From Mycobacterium seoulense (lineage in GTDB: Bacteria; Actinomycetota; Actinomycetes; Mycobacteriales; Mycobacteriaceae): a DNA stretch of 64,000 nt. Both the position numbers and the translations under genes were made by a program. The stretch spans positions 5,146,001 to 5,210,000 of the forward strand of contig NZ_AP022582.1 of NCBI RefSeq assembly GCF_010731595.1, read 5' to 3'. Shown one piece after another: positions 15,101 to 25,893 of this stretch (its first letter is position 1; the number at the start of each line of letters is the position of its first letter). The notes under the pieces were generated by a model. The model saw only the letters and a list, made by a program, of their open reading frames with translations, was not told the origin of the DNA and did not search any database.

Positions 15101-15267
15101 CCCGATGGTGGCGACCCGCTTCGCCCGGCTGCGCCGCGCTCGCGATCGCCACTAGCCCGATGGTGGCGACCCGCTTCGCCCCGCTGCGCCGCGCTCGCGA
15201 TCGCCACTAGCCCGATGGTCGCGACCCGCTTCGCCCGGCTGCGCCGCGCTCGCGATCGCCACTAGCC
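15098..15267 (+). repeat. Three 55-bp tandem repeats with internal hairpin arms
   Basis: Units begin at 15098, 15153 and 15208, with a five-base start of a fourth at 15263. Period is exactly 55. Units 1 and 2 carry arms GTGGCGA / TCGCCAC (15108-15114 with 15146-15152 in unit 1). Unit 3 has one change that disrupts the left arm, and unit 2 differs from unit 1 by one base in the centre. Each unit opens with TAG, so the first supplies the TetR stop codon. It resembles the MIRU/VNTR-like minisatellites of mycobacteria and is likely copy-number variable between strains. Confidence 0.85.
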
Positions 15268-15270
15268 GCT

Positions 15271-15300
15271 TTGACCTGCGAGACCGGCGGCGGGTATTGT
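15271..15300 (+). promoter_or_regulatory. Candidate promoter of the rpsL operon
   Basis: TTGACC at 15271-15276 and TATTGT at 15295-15300 with an 18-base spacer give a reasonable housekeeping sigma promoter. It leaves an untranslated leader of roughly 200 bases before rpsL. I see no other gene in 15268-15506. Confidence 0.55.
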
Positions 15301-15506
15301 GGAGGCTCGTGCCTGGCGGCTTGCGGCGCCTAACCGTAAGGAAGTGGATGCCGGGCGAATTCGCATGTCCACGATGCATCGGACCTTCTCCGGTGCGCAG
15401 CGCGTGCGACACACCCGGCCGCGGGGTAACGCGGCCGGACATAACTGCAGTACGAAGACTTGAGAACCGCCGACAGACACCAAACACGAACACAGAAAGC
15501 CGGTAG

Positions 15507-15881
15507 ATGCCAACGATTCAGCAGCTGGTCCGCAAGGGTCGCCGCGACAAGATCGCCAAGGTCAAGACCGCGGCCCTGAAGGGCAGCCCGCAGCGCCGTG
15601 GCGTATGCACCCGCGTGTACACCACCACCCCGAAGAAGCCGAACTCGGCGCTTCGGAAGGTCGCGCGCGTGAAGCTGACGAGCCAGGTCGAGGTCACCGC
15701 CTACATCCCGGGCGAGGGCCACAACCTGCAGGAGCACTCGATGGTGCTGGTGCGCGGTGGCCGAGTCAAGGACCTGCCCGGCGTGCGGTACAAGATCATT
15801 CGCGGTTCGCTCGACACCCAGGGGGTCAAGAACCGCAAGCAGGCTCGCAGCCGCTACGGCGCCAAGAAGGAGAAGAGCTGA
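15507..15881 (+). CDS. rpsL: 30S ribosomal protein S12
   Basis: Decoding-centre protein S12, 124 residues, full length. Highly conserved blocks [19 protein letters not shown] and [16 protein letters not shown] are intact. Lys43 and Lys88, whose changes give streptomycin resistance, are both lysine here. It is the first gene of the str operon, with its stop TGA sharing a base with the ATG of rpsG. Confidence 0.98.
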
Positions 15882-16351
15882 TGCCGCGCAAGGGGCCCGC
15901 GCCGAAGCGTCCGTTGGTCAACGACCCTGTCTACGGGTCGCAGCTGGTCACCCAGCTGGTGAACAAGGTTCTCCTGCAGGGGAAGAAATCGCTGGCCGAG
16001 CGCATTGTTTATGGTGCGCTCGAGAATGCCAGGGACAAGACCGGCACCGATCCCGTGATCACGCTCAAGCGCGCTCTCGACAACGTCAAGCCCGCGCTGG
16101 AGGTGCGCAGCCGCCGCGTCGGCGGTGCGACCTACCAGGTTCCGGTCGAGGTCCGTCCGGACCGGTCCACCACGCTGGCGCTGCGCTGGCTTGTCAGCTT
16201 CTCGCGGCAGCGCCGGGAAAAGACGATGGTCGAGCGGCTGGCGAACGAGATCCTGGACGCCAGCAACGGCCTGGGAGCCTCCGTCAAGCGGCGTGAGGAC
16301 ACCCACAAGATGGCCGAGGCCAACCGCGCCTTCGCGCACTATCGCTGGTAG
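15881..16351 (+). CDS. rpsG: 30S ribosomal protein S7
   Basis: S7 of 156 residues, primary binder of the 3' domain of 16S r[14 protein letters not shown] start, [18 protein letters not shown] and the C-terminal [13 protein letters not shown] are family hallmarks. TGATG overlap with rpsL indicates translational coupling. In related operons S7 is the autoregulator of str operon translation; whether that holds here cannot be seen from sequence. Confidence 0.98.
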   Translation: MPRKGPAPKRPLVNDPVYGSQLVTQLVNKVLLQGKKSLAERIVYGALENARDKTGTDPVITLKRALDNVKPALEVRSRRVGGATYQVPVEVRPDRSTTLALRWLVSFSRQRREKTMVERLANEILDASNGLGASVKRREDTHKMAEANRAFAHYRW

Positions 16352-16432
16352 GAGCCGCCCGGCTCCGACTGGCGGAGCTGCCGGAGGCCGGACAGACAGC
16401 AATCAAGCAATCGAAAGAGTGGGAAGACTTCT

Positions 16433-18538
16433 GTGGCACAGAAGGACGTGCTGACCGACCTGACCAAGGTCCGCAACATCGGCATCATGGCGCACATCGA
16501 CGCCGGCAAGACGACGACGACGGAGCGCATCCTCTACTACACCGGTATCAGCTACAAGATCGGTGAGGTGCACGACGGCGCCGCCACCATGGACTGGATG
16601 GAGCAGGAGCAGGAGCGGGGGATCACCATCACCTCCGCCGCCACCACCTGCTTCTGGAACGACAACCAGATCAACATCATCGACACCCCCGGACACGTCG
16701 ACTTCACCGTCGAGGTGGAGCGCAGCCTGCGCGTGCTCGACGGTGCCGTGGCCGTCTTCGACGGCAAGGAGGGTGTCGAGCCGCAGTCCGAGCAGGTGTG
16801 GCGGCAGGCCGACAAATATGACGTCCCGCGCATCTGCTTCGTCAACAAGATGGACAAGATCGGCGCCGACTTCTACTTCTCGGTGAAGACCATGGAAGAG
16901 CGGCTGGGCGCCAACGTCATCCCGATCCAGCTGCCCGTCGGCTCCGAAGGTGACTTCGAGGGCGTCGTCGACCTGGTCGAGATGAAGGCCAAGGTGTGGA
17001 GCGCCGAGGCCAAGCTCGGCGAGAAGTACGACGTCGTCGACATCCCGGCCGACCTGCAGGAGAAGGCCGACGAGTACCGCACCAAGCTGCTCGAGTCCGT
17101 CGCCGAGACCGACGAGGCGCTGCTGGAGAAGTACTTGGGCGGCGAGGAGCTCACCGTCGAGGAGATCAAGGGCGCGATCCGCAAGCTGACGATCAGCTCG
17201 GAGGCCTACCCGGTGCTGTGCGGCAGCGCCTTCAAGAACAAGGGCGTGCAGCCGATGCTGGACGCGGTCATCGACTACCTGCCGTCGCCGCTGGACGTGC
17301 CGCCGGCCATCGGCCACGCTCCGGGCAAGGAGGACATCGAGGTCGTCCGCAAGCCGTCGACCGACGAGCCGTTCTCGGCGCTGGCCTTCAAGGTCGCCAC
17401 GCACCCGTTCTTCGGCAAGCTGACCTACGTCCGGGTGTACTCGGGCAAGGTCGACTCCGGCAGCCAGGTCATCAACGCCACCAAGGGCAAGAAGGAGCGG
17501 CTGGGCAAGCTGTTCCAGATGCACTCCAACAAGGAGAACCCGGTGGAGACCGCCTCGGCGGGGCACATCTACGCGGTGATCGGCCTGAAGGACACCACCA
17601 CGGGCGACACGCTGTGCGACCCCAACGACCAGGTCGTGCTCGAGTCGATGACCTTCCCCGACCCGGTCATCGAGGTGGCCATCGAGCCCAAGACCAAGAG
17701 CGACCAGGAGAAGCTGTCGCTGTCGATCCAGAAACTCGCCGAAGAGGACCCGACGTTCAAGGTCCACCAGGACGCCGAGACCGGCCAGACCGTGATCGGC
17801 GGCATGGGCGAGCTGCACCTGGACATCCTGGTCGACCGCATGCGCCGCGAGTTCAAGGTCGAGGCCAACGTGGGCAAGCCGCAGGTCGCCTACAAGGAGA
17901 CCATCAAGCGGCTGGTGGAAAAGGTCGAGTTCACCCACAAGAAGCAGACCGGTGGCTCGGGCCAGTTCGCCAAGGTGCTGATCAACCTCGAGCCGTTCCA
18001 CGGCGAGGACGGCGCGACCTACGAATTTGAGAACAAGGTCACCGGTGGCCGCATCCCGCGGGAGTACATCCCTTCGGTGGACGCGGGCGCGCAGGACGCG
18101 ATGCAGTACGGTGTGCTGGCCGGTTACCCGCTGGTGAACCTCAAGGTCACGCTGCTCGACGGCGCCTTCCACGAGGTGGACTCGTCGGAGATGGCGTTCA
18201 AGATCGCCGGTTCGCAGGTGCTGAAAAAGGCTGCCGCGCAAGCACAGCCGGTCATCCTGGAACCGATCATGGCCGTCGAGGTCACCACGCCCGAGGACTA
18301 CATGGGCGACGTGATCGGCGACCTGAACTCTCGCCGTGGCCAAATCCAGGCCATGGAGGAGCGGAGCGGTGCACGCGTCGTCAGGGCGCATGTGCCGCTG
18401 TCGGAGATGTTCGGCTACGTCGGCGACCTGAGGTCCAAGACCCAAGGCCGGGCGAACTACTCGATGGTGTTCGACTCCTACGCCGAAGTGCCGGCGAACG
18501 TGTCGAAGGAGATCATCGCGAAGGCGACGGGTCAGTGA
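16433..18538 (+). CDS. fusA1: Elongation factor G
   Basis: Translocase GTPase of 701 residues. GTPase motifs G1 [14 protein letters not shown]2 region [12 protein letters not shown]3 DTPGHVDF and G4 NKMDK occur in order near the N terminus. Domains II-V follow, with the domain IV segment [13 protein letters not shown] start at 16433 after an 81-bp gap from rpsG. It hydrolyses GTP to move tRNA and mRNA after peptide bond formation. The symbol fusA1 follows mycobacterial usage, since a second EF-G-like gene is usually present elsewhere. Confidence 0.98.
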   Translation: MAQKDVLTDLTKVRNIGIMAHIDAGKTTTTERILYYTGISYKIGEVHDGAATMDWMEQEQERGITITSAATTCFWNDNQINIIDTPGHVDFTVEVERSLRVLDGAVAVFDGKEGVEPQSEQVWRQADKYDVPRICFVNKMDKIGADFYFSVKTMEERLGANVIPIQLPVGSEGDFEGVVDLVEMKAKVWSAEAKLGEKYDVVDIPADLQEKADEYRTKLLESVAETDEALLEKYLGGEELTVEEIKGAIRKLTISSEAYPVLCGSAFKNKGVQPMLDAVIDYLPSPLDVPPAIGHAPGKEDIEVVRKPSTDEPFSALAFKVATHPFFGKLTYVRVYSGKVDSGSQVINATKGKKERLGKLFQMHSNKENPVETASAGHIYAVIGLKDTTTGDTLCDPNDQVVLESMTFPDPVIEVAIEPKTKSDQEKLSLSIQKLAEEDPTFKVHQDAETGQTVIGGMGELHLDILVDRMRREFKVEANVGKPQVAYKETIKRLVEKVEFTHKKQTGGSGQFAKVLINLEPFHGEDGATYEFENKVTGGRIPREYIPSVDAGAQDAMQYGVLAGYPLVNLKVTLLDGAFHEVDSSEMAFKIAGSQVLKKAAAQAQPVILEPIMAVEVTTPEDYMGDVIGDLNSRRGQIQAMEERSGARVVRAHVPLSEMFGYVGDLRSKTQGRANYSMVFDSYAEVPANVSKEIIAKATGQ

Positions 18539-18554
18539 CCGAAGACGACGGCGA

Positions 18555-18569
18555 GTAAGCGAAGCTTAC
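18555..18569 (+). other. Small hairpin after fusA
   Basis: GTAAGC-GAA-GCTTAC forms a 6-bp stem 16 bases after the fusA stop. It has no T run, so it may only slow transcription or protect the fusA end. Confidence 0.3.
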
Positions 18570-18586
18570 GAGCAAGGAGTCGAGCG

Positions 18587-18614
18587 GTGAACGTAGACAC
18601 CCTCGGAGTAATCT
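18587..18614 (+). promoter_or_regulatory. Candidate tuf promoter
   Basis: GTGAAC (18587-18592) and TAATCT (18609-18614) are spaced by 16 bases inside the 166-bp fusA-tuf interval. An independent tuf promoter would fit the larger amount of EF-Tu needed. The -35 match is weak. Confidence 0.35.
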
Positions 18615-18704
18615 TGCCGGGTCATTGCAAAGCCTTGGGCGCGGCACAACTGAAAACACCAACACTGCTTTAACGAGCACCAACAAGTCCAGGAGGACAA
18701 CGAA

Positions 18705-19895
<1,191 letters not shown>

Positions 19896-19907
19896 GTTCG
19901 TCACCGC

Positions 19908-19945
19908 TAAAGCCCGGATTGCCGATTGCGGCAATCCGGGCTTTA
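19908..19945 (+). terminator. Perfect 17-bp terminator hairpin after tuf
   Basis: Left arm 19908-19924 (TAAAGCCCGGATTGCCG) pairs without mismatch with 19929-19945 across the loop ATTG. Only a short T run follows the arm. Such a long perfect stem ends the tuf transcript. Confidence 0.85.
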
Positions 19946-20029
19946 TGCGTTTTACCGGGCCGAACGCGGCCGGCTCCGCTACGATTCCTCGGTAAGGGAG
20001 TCGGGGGCGGTGATGGCCGGGAGGTTCGG

Positions 20030-20782
20030 ATGTCCTTCGTATTCGCGACGCCTGAGTACGTCGAGGCTGCGGCGTCGGATCTAGCCAGGATCGGGTGGAC
20101 GATCACGTCGGCGAACTCGATGGCGATGGGCCCGACGTCGAGCGTGCTGGCGCCGGGTGCCGACGAGGTGTCGACCAGCATCGCGGCGCTGTTCGGCGCG
20201 CACTCCCAGGTGTACCAGGCGCTCAGCGCCCAGGCCGCGGCGTTTCACAACCAGTTCGTGCAGCTGATGAACGGCGGCTCGATGCAGTATCTCGCCACCG
20301 AGGCCGCCAACACCACACCGTTGCAGAGCGCGGCGGCGCCCGCTTCGATGGCGGCGCAGCTGCCGGCGGCGACCGCGGCGGGTGGTTCGGCGCCGGGTGT
20401 ACCGGCGGCCCCCCTGATGTCGGCCGTCGCACCGGCTTCGGCGCTCGCGGGCACCCCGGCACCGGCAAGTCCGACGGTGGCCGCGGCCGCCACGGGACCG
20501 GCCGCGGTCGCGCCGGCCGCCACACCGGCGACGCCCGTGCGGATGGTCACGCCCGCCTACGCCGCGGCCGCCCCGCAGCCCGCGACAGCGGCACCGGCTC
20601 CGGCCAGTTCGCTGGTGTCGGCGCCCGCCCAGGTCGAGACGCCCCCGGCGGCCGCGTCCCCCGCGATGCCGGTGTCGACCGGCACGCCGGTGAAGATGGT
20701 GTCGGCACATTCGCCCGCCGCGGGGGCCCAGGCGGAGTCTTCGACCCGCCCCGCGCCGACGCTGATTCCCAAGGTGGACTGA
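20030..20782 (+). CDS. PE-family protein
   Basis: Protein of 250 residues. The N-terminal ~95 residues form a PE domain: MSFVFATPEYVEAAA with Pro8-Glu9, two predicted helices, and the type VII secretion signal pattern Y-x-x-x-E at Y87/E91 (YLATE). The remaining ~150 residues are Ala/Pro/Thr-rich and low complexity with no recognised domain. The start ATG is preceded by GGGAGG, and an in-frame upstream extension lacks the PE beginning. No PPE partner or esx pair lies next to it. The remembered M. tuberculosis order has no PE gene between tuf and Rv0686, so it may be a lineage-specific insertion. Confidence 0.88.
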   Translation: MSFVFATPEYVEAAASDLARIGWTITSANSMAMGPTSSVLAPGADEVSTSIAALFGAHSQVYQALSAQAAAFHNQFVQLMNGGSMQYLATEAANTTPLQSAAAPASMAAQLPAATAAGGSAPGVPAAPLMSAVAPASALAGTPAPASPTVAAAATGPAAVAPAATPATPVRMVTPAYAAAAPQPATAAPAPASSLVSAPAQVETPPAAASPAMPVSTGTPVKMVSAHSPAAGAQAESSTRPAPTLIPKVD

Positions 20783-20871
20783 CGGCGGCCCGGTTGCGCG
20801 TATGCGGCTCGCGGTCAGACCGCGACGGCTAATCTGACACGGAAAATCCCAGCCAGGGTAAGGAGACACTC

Positions 20872-21714
20872 GTGTTGGCGCGCTACCTGAAGGCACAGTT
20901 GGTGGTTTTGCTGTGCGGCGGCCTGGTCGGGCCGATTTTCCTGATCGTCTACTTCACCCTCGGGCTGGGCAGCCTGCTGCAGTGGATGTTCTACGTCGGC
21001 CTGCTCATCACCGTGGCCGACGTGCTGATCGCACTCGCGCTGGCCAACTACGGCGCGAAGTCGTCGGCCCAGACCGCGGAGCTCGAACAGCACGGGGTGC
21101 TGGCGCTCGCTCAGATCACCGGTGTCACCGAGACGGGGACGTGGATCAACAACCAGCAGGTGGTCAAGGTGCACCTGCACATCGCCGGGCCCGGGTTACT
21201 GCCGTTCGACAGCGAAGACCGGGTGATCGCCAGCGTGACCCGGCTCGGCAACCTCAGCGCCCGCAAGCTGGTGGTCTTGGTCAACCCCACCACCAACGAA
21301 TACCGAATCGACTGGGAGCGAAGCGCTTTGGTTAACGGCCTGGTGCCCGCGCAGTTCACCGTCGCCGAAGACAACCAGACCTACGACCTGAGCGGGCAGT
21401 CCGGCCCGTTGATGGAGATCCTGCAGATCCTCAAGGCGAACAACGTTCCGCTGAACCGGATGGTCGACATCCGGTCGAACCCGGTGCTGCGCCAGCAGAT
21501 CCAGGCGGTGGTGCGCCGGGCGGCCCAACAACAGGCGCCGGCCGCCGCGCCGACCCCCCAGCCGGCCACTGCCGGCGGACCGGCGCCGGTGGTCACGCCG
21601 CCGCAGGCGTCGATCGCTCAGCGGCTACAGGAGCTCGAAACGCTGCGGGCCAGCGGCGCACTGACCGACGAGGAGTACAACAGCCGGCGGGCCCAGATCA
21701 TCTCCGAGATCTGA
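20872..21714 (+). CDS. SHOCT-domain membrane protein (Rv0686-like)
   Basis: Membrane protein of 280 residues. Two adjacent transmembrane helices occupy residues ~8-30 and ~38-60 (LVVLLCGGLVGPIFLIVYF, WMFYVGLLITVADVLIALAL). A cytoplasmic beta-rich region follows (residues 65-190), then a Pro/Ala linker, and a C-terminal SHOCT motif (residues ~248-280: LQELETLRASGALTDEEYN). SHOCT tails are short oligomerisation modules. Role unknown. GTG start with an AAGGAG site 7 bases upstream. Confidence 0.82.
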   Translation: MLARYLKAQLVVLLCGGLVGPIFLIVYFTLGLGSLLQWMFYVGLLITVADVLIALALANYGAKSSAQTAELEQHGVLALAQITGVTETGTWINNQQVVKVHLHIAGPGLLPFDSEDRVIASVTRLGNLSARKLVVLVNPTTNEYRIDWERSALVNGLVPAQFTVAEDNQTYDLSGQSGPLMEILQILKANNVPLNRMVDIRSNPVLRQQIQAVVRRAAQQQAPAAAPTPQPATAGGPAPVVTPPQASIAQRLQELETLRASGALTDEEYNSRRAQIISEI

Positions 21715-21751
21715 ACGCGGGGCGAGTTAGAACAGGTTTCAGTTTCGCTGC

Positions 21752-22582
<831 letters not shown>

Positions 22583-22607
22583 TCGCGGATCGTGGTATGA
22601 ACTCCAC

Positions 22608-23783
22608 GTGACCGCTAGCAAAGGAATCGTGATCGTCGGTGGCGGGCTGGCCGCCGCCCGGACCGCGGAACAACTTCGCCGATCGGAATACGCGGGCCGC
22701 GTCACGATCATCAGCGACGAGGTGCACGTGCCGTACGATCGCCCGCCGCTGTCGAAAGAGGTGCTGCGCAAAGAGGTCGACGACGTGGCCCTCAAGCCGC
22801 GCGAGTGGTACGACGAGAACAACATCACCCTGCGCCTGGGCGCGGCGGCCACCGGCCTGGACACCACCGCGCAGACGGTGACGCTGGCCGACGGGTCGGA
22901 GATCGGCTACGACGAGCTCGTCATCGCGACCGGCCTGGTGCCGCGGCGCATCCCGACGCTGCCGGATCTCGAGGGCATCCGGGTGCTGCGCACGTTCGAC
23001 GAGAGCATGGCGCTGCGTGAGCACGCGTCCGCCGCCGAGCGCGCCGTCGTCATCGGCGCCGGGTTCATCGGCTGCGAGGTGGCGGCCAGCCTGCGCAGCC
23101 TCGGGGTAGACGTGGTGTTGGTCGAGCCGCAGCCCACGCCCCTGGCGTCGGTGCTCGGCGAGCGGATCGGTGAGCTGGTCGCGCGGTTGCACCGCGCGGA
23201 GGGGGTCGACGTCCGCCTCGGGGTCGGGGTGACCGAGGTGCGCGGCGACACGCGGGTGGACACCGTGGTGCTGACCGACGGCACGGAGCTGGCGGCCGAC
23301 CTGGTGGTCATCGGGATCGGGTCGCACCCGGCGACGGGCTGGCTCGAGGGCAGCGGCATCGAGGTGGACAACGGCGTGCTCTGCGACGAGGCCGGCCGGA
23401 CCAGCGCGCCACACGTGTGGGCGCTCGGTGACGTCGCATCCTGGCGCGACGCCACGGGACACCAAGCGCGCGTGGAACATTGGAGCAACGTCGCCGACCA
23501 GACCCGAGTCGTGGTGCCCGCGATGCTGGGGCAGGACGTGTCGTCGGCCGTGGTCGTCCCGTACTTCTGGAGCGACCAATACGACGTCAAGATCCAGTGC
23601 CTCGGAGAGCCGGAAGCCACCGACACCGTCCACCTCATCGAAGACGACGGGCGCAAGTTCCTGGCGTATTACGAGCGCGACGGGGTGCTCGTCGGGGTGG
23701 TCGGCGGCGGGATGCCCGGCAAGGTCATGAAGGTCCGCGCCAAGATCGCCGCCGGCGCACCCATCTCGGACGTGCTGGGCTGA
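22608..23783 (+). CDS. FAD/NAD(P)-dependent ferredoxin reductase-type protein (Rv0688-like)
   Basis: Pyridine nucleotide-disulfide oxidoreductase fold, 391 residues. FAD-binding GIVIVGGGLAAARTAEQLR at residues ~5-23, a second dinucleotide motif VVIGAGFIGCEVAASL near 145-160, and the FAD-ribityl segment VWALGDVASW near 268. No redox-active CxxC is seen. The family reduces small iron-sulfur or rubredoxin-like proteins, or similar electron carriers, using NAD(P)H. Next to the mycofactocin SDR, a role in that electron path is plausible but unproven. Confidence 0.88.
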   Translation: MTASKGIVIVGGGLAAARTAEQLRRSEYAGRVTIISDEVHVPYDRPPLSKEVLRKEVDDVALKPREWYDENNITLRLGAAATGLDTTAQTVTLADGSEIGYDELVIATGLVPRRIPTLPDLEGIRVLRTFDESMALREHASAAERAVVIGAGFIGCEVAASLRSLGVDVVLVEPQPTPLASVLGERIGELVARLHRAEGVDVRLGVGVTEVRGDTRVDTVVLTDGTELAADLVVIGIGSHPATGWLEGSGIEVDNGVLCDEAGRTSAPHVWALGDVASWRDATGHQARVEHWSNVADQTRVVVPAMLGQDVSSAVVVPYFWSDQYDVKIQCLGEPEATDTVHLIEDDGRKFLAYYERDGVLVGVVGGGMPGKVMKVRAKIAAGAPISDVLG

Positions 23784-23786
23784 ACC

Positions 23787-24833
23787 TCAGCGCCACTGCA
23801 CCGGCGGGCCGTGCGGGTGGCATTCGCCGAGAATCTCCAGCTCGCCGCCGGGCCACCGGCGGGCGCGCACCAAGAACCGGATCGGCGAGTCGGGGCCGCC
23901 GCGCGCCGGCTCCAGCGTGAGGTGCACGAACGGCGATCGCTCGTCCGCACGTCCGCCCAGCGCGCGAACCCGGGCGCGCACCGTCTCGCGCTCCTCGCCG
24001 GACAGGTACTGCCAGGTGATCGAGTGCCACAACACCGTCAGGGCACCGTCGGCGAGCGTCAGGCCGGCGACGGCGTCGGCCGCCGTCCGGCGCTCCAGCC
24101 GCGCGGGCACCCGCCGGGCGACGTCGATCGCGCCGCGCAGCCGCTCGAGCCGTGCCGCCTGATCGGGCCAGACATAGCTCAACACGGTGAGCTCCCCATC
24201 GGCCCCGGTGACGTCGATGGGCGCGATGTCATAGCCGTGCCGCTCGACGATGCGCACCCCGCCGCCGGGCGGCAGCGCGCCACGCCACGCGTCGGTGATG
24301 GTCACCGGCGAATCGCTGGGTCCCCAGTGCCCGTCGGCGAACCGGTACCGAAAGTGGTCCGCGCGCAGGTTCAGTCCCGCGCTGGTGCCGATCTCGAAAA
24401 GCCTTACGGGCAAGCCGACTTCACGGTTGACTCGCAATAGGGCACCGATCAGCGCGGCGGACCTCCCCACCTCGTTGGTCTGGGGCGGTTGCCGCAACGC
24501 CGCACGCAGCGCTTCGGAGTGGCCGGCCGCGACGTCCCGGATTTCGGGCCACGCCGATTCGGCGTCCCAGCGGCCCCCGGTGCTGGGATACCACCGGCGC
24601 AGGTGCGCTGCCCGCCCGTCGAGCACCAACCGGTGCAGGCCGCCGAGCAGCCGCAGCGGCACCGCGAGGCGCGAGGGGTCGTCCTCGTGCCCGGACAGGA
24701 TGGCCGCGAACACCCCGCCGGCTTCGACGTCACGGGCCACCAACTCGAAAAGCTCGCCGTACATCGGCGAACCCGAGGCGGCGCAGAACCGCCCCTGGGC
24801 GCGCAGGGTGTGCAGCAGGTGATCGCCGCTCAC
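23787..24833 (-). CDS. DUF2332 family protein (Rv0690c-like)
   Basis: Cytosolic protein of 348 residues, the usual length of DUF2332. Visible family segments include [46 protein letters not shown] (resembling an S-adenosylmethionine/nucleotide-binding glycine turn) and [11 protein letters not shown]. Biochemical role unknown. Its ATG overlaps the stop of mftR by 4 bases, so the two are translationally coupled on the minus strand. Confidence 0.85.
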   Translation of the reverse strand: MSGDHLLHTLRAQGRFCAASGSPMYGELFELVARDVEAGGVFAAILSGHEDDPSRLAVPLRLLGGLHRLVLDGRAAHLRRWYPSTGGRWDAESAWPEIRDVAAGHSEALRAALRQPPQTNEVGRSAALIGALLRVNREVGLPVRLFEIGTSAGLNLRADHFRYRFADGHWGPSDSPVTITDAWRGALPPGGGVRIVERHGYDIAPIDVTGADGELTVLSYVWPDQAARLERLRGAIDVARRVPARLERRTAADAVAGLTLADGALTVLWHSITWQYLSGEERETVRARVRALGGRADERSPFVHLTLEPARGGPDSPIRFLVRARRWPGGELEILGECHPHGPPVQWR

Positions 24834-25426
24834 CGGTCCAGCCCGTCCAGCCCGGTGCCCACGACGTCGAACGCATGGCCCAGCGCGGCCGGCAGCGGAA
24901 CGGATTCGTCGCCGAGCCAGTGCTCGTAGGCCGAGAGCGCCACCCCCAGCATGGTCCAGGCGACGGTCTGGGGCAGCAGGTCGGTCGTCTTGCAGTCCGA
25001 CCGGCGGGCCACGAAGCCGGCGATGACCTCCCGCCAGCCGGCGTACATCGTCATCGAATAGGCCTGCAGTTCGGCGGTTTGCAGGATGACGCGCATGCGC
25101 TGGCGGTGGCGCGCGGTCTCGGATTCGTCAAAGGTGTTGAACGCCAACAGTGCATCGCGCAGGGCCTGGCCCAGCGGCACCCGCGGATCGACGTGGTCGA
25201 GCAGGTCGCGCAGGTGCGCGAGGTGGGTGTCGAAGTCGCCCCACGGGATGGCGTTCTTGGACGCGTAGTAGCGGAACAGCGTCCGGCGCGAGATGCCGGC
25301 GGCCTGCGCGACGTCGTCGACGCTGACGTCGGCGAAGCCGCGGGCGCTGAACAGCTCGATGGCGACGGCGGTGATGTCGTGCGGCGTGGTCGAGCGGCGA
25401 CGGCCCACTCGCGGCTGCGGCCCCAT
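24830..25426 (-). CDS. mftR: Mycofactocin system TetR regulator MftR
   Basis: TetR repressor of 198 residues. HTH at residues ~15-60 ([21 protein letters not shown]..., [21 protein letters not shown] given in parts: [18 protein letters not shown]). It sits divergently next to mftA, the normal place of MftR, a regulator reported to respond to long-chain acyl-CoA. The start ATG 25426 ([11 protein letters not shown]) matches homologue length; an in-frame ATG at 25462 would add 12 residues and overlap the putative operator. Confidence 0.93.
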   Translation of the reverse strand: MGPQPRVGRRRSTTPHDITAVAIELFSARGFADVSVDDVAQAAGISRRTLFRYYASKNAIPWGDFDTHLAHLRDLLDHVDPRVPLGQALRDALLAFNTFDESETARHRQRMRVILQTAELQAYSMTMYAGWREVIAGFVARRSDCKTTDLLPQTVAWTMLGVALSAYEHWLGDESVPLPAALGHAFDVVGTGLDGLDR

Positions 25427-25450
25427 GCGACCCCGCCCTTCCATTTCGGC

Positions 25451-25493
25451 ACTCGATGCCATATTCTGACGAAGCTTGTGACTCGATCCCCAT
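25451..25493. promoter_or_regulatory. Candidate MftR operator/mftA promoter region
   Basis: The 99-bp divergent interval contains a direct repeat ACTCGAT at 25451-25457 and 25481-25487, each followed by a C-rich CCAT. The 30-base spacing is close to three helical turns, as expected for paired binding sites. Confidence 0.4.
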
Positions 25494-25525
25494 CGTTGTC
25501 AAGAACCGACGAAAGGCAATGACCC

Positions 25526-25615
25526 GTGGACCACGAAACAGAGACCGAGACCCAGCTCGTCGCCGAGACCCTGGTCGAAGAGGTGTCCATCGACGGCATG
25601 TGCGGGGTCTACTGA
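25526..25615 (+). CDS. mftA: Mycofactocin precursor peptide MftA
   Basis: Ribosomally made precursor of the redox cofactor mycofactocin, 29 residues. It starts [10 protein letters not shown] at GTG 25526 and ends in the invariant core SIDGMCGVY, whose terminal Val-Tyr pair is decarboxylated and cross-linked by MftC. A GAAAGG element lies about 10 bases upstream of the GTG. It is too short for most gene finders. mftB begins 5 bp after the stop. Confidence 0.95.
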   Translation: MDHETETETQLVAETLVEEVSIDGMCGVY

Positions 25616-25620
25616 CCCGC

Positions 25621-25893
25621 GTGTTCGATCCCGACCGCGGCTGGCGGTTGCACCCACAGGTGGCGGTTCGACCTGAACCGTTCGGGGCGCTGCTGTATCA
25701 CTTCGGCACCCGCAAGCTGTCCTTTCTGAAGAACCGCACCATCCTCACGGTGGTGCGGTCCCTCGCCGACCACCCCGATGTTCGTTCTGCCTGCCGCGCG
25801 GCCGGCGTGGACGACTCGGGTGAGGCGCCCTACTTGCACGCGCTGGGCGTGTTGGCCGATTCGAAGATGTTGGTTCCCCAGGAGGCCCCATGA
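25621..25893 (+). CDS. mftB: Mycofactocin chaperone MftB
   Basis: Small PqqD-like peptide chaperone of 90 residues that binds MftA and presents it to MftC. LHPQVAVRPEPFGALLYHFGTRKL and the winged-helix-like remainder are typical; in parts: VRPEPFGALLYH, LSFLKNRT. The GTG at 25621 gives the expected length. Earlier in-frame codons read antisense-like Arg-rich sequence through mftA. The stop overlaps the ATG of mftC (ATGA). Confidence 0.93.
   Translation: MFDPDRGWRLHPQVAVRPEPFGALLYHFGTRKLSFLKNRTILTVVRSLADHPDVRSACRAAGVDDSGEAPYLHALGVLADSKMLVPQEAP

Noticed and set aside
15098..15267. CRISPR array
   Set aside because: The 55-bp units are contiguous with no spacers, so it is a tandem minisatellite.
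16403..18445. 680-residue open frame antisense to fusA
   Set aside because: Shadow of EF-G codon use; no start signals or recognisable family.
20783..20871. Small gene between the PE gene and the SHOCT protein
   Set aside because: Only 89 bp with no start/stop pair preceded by a binding site.
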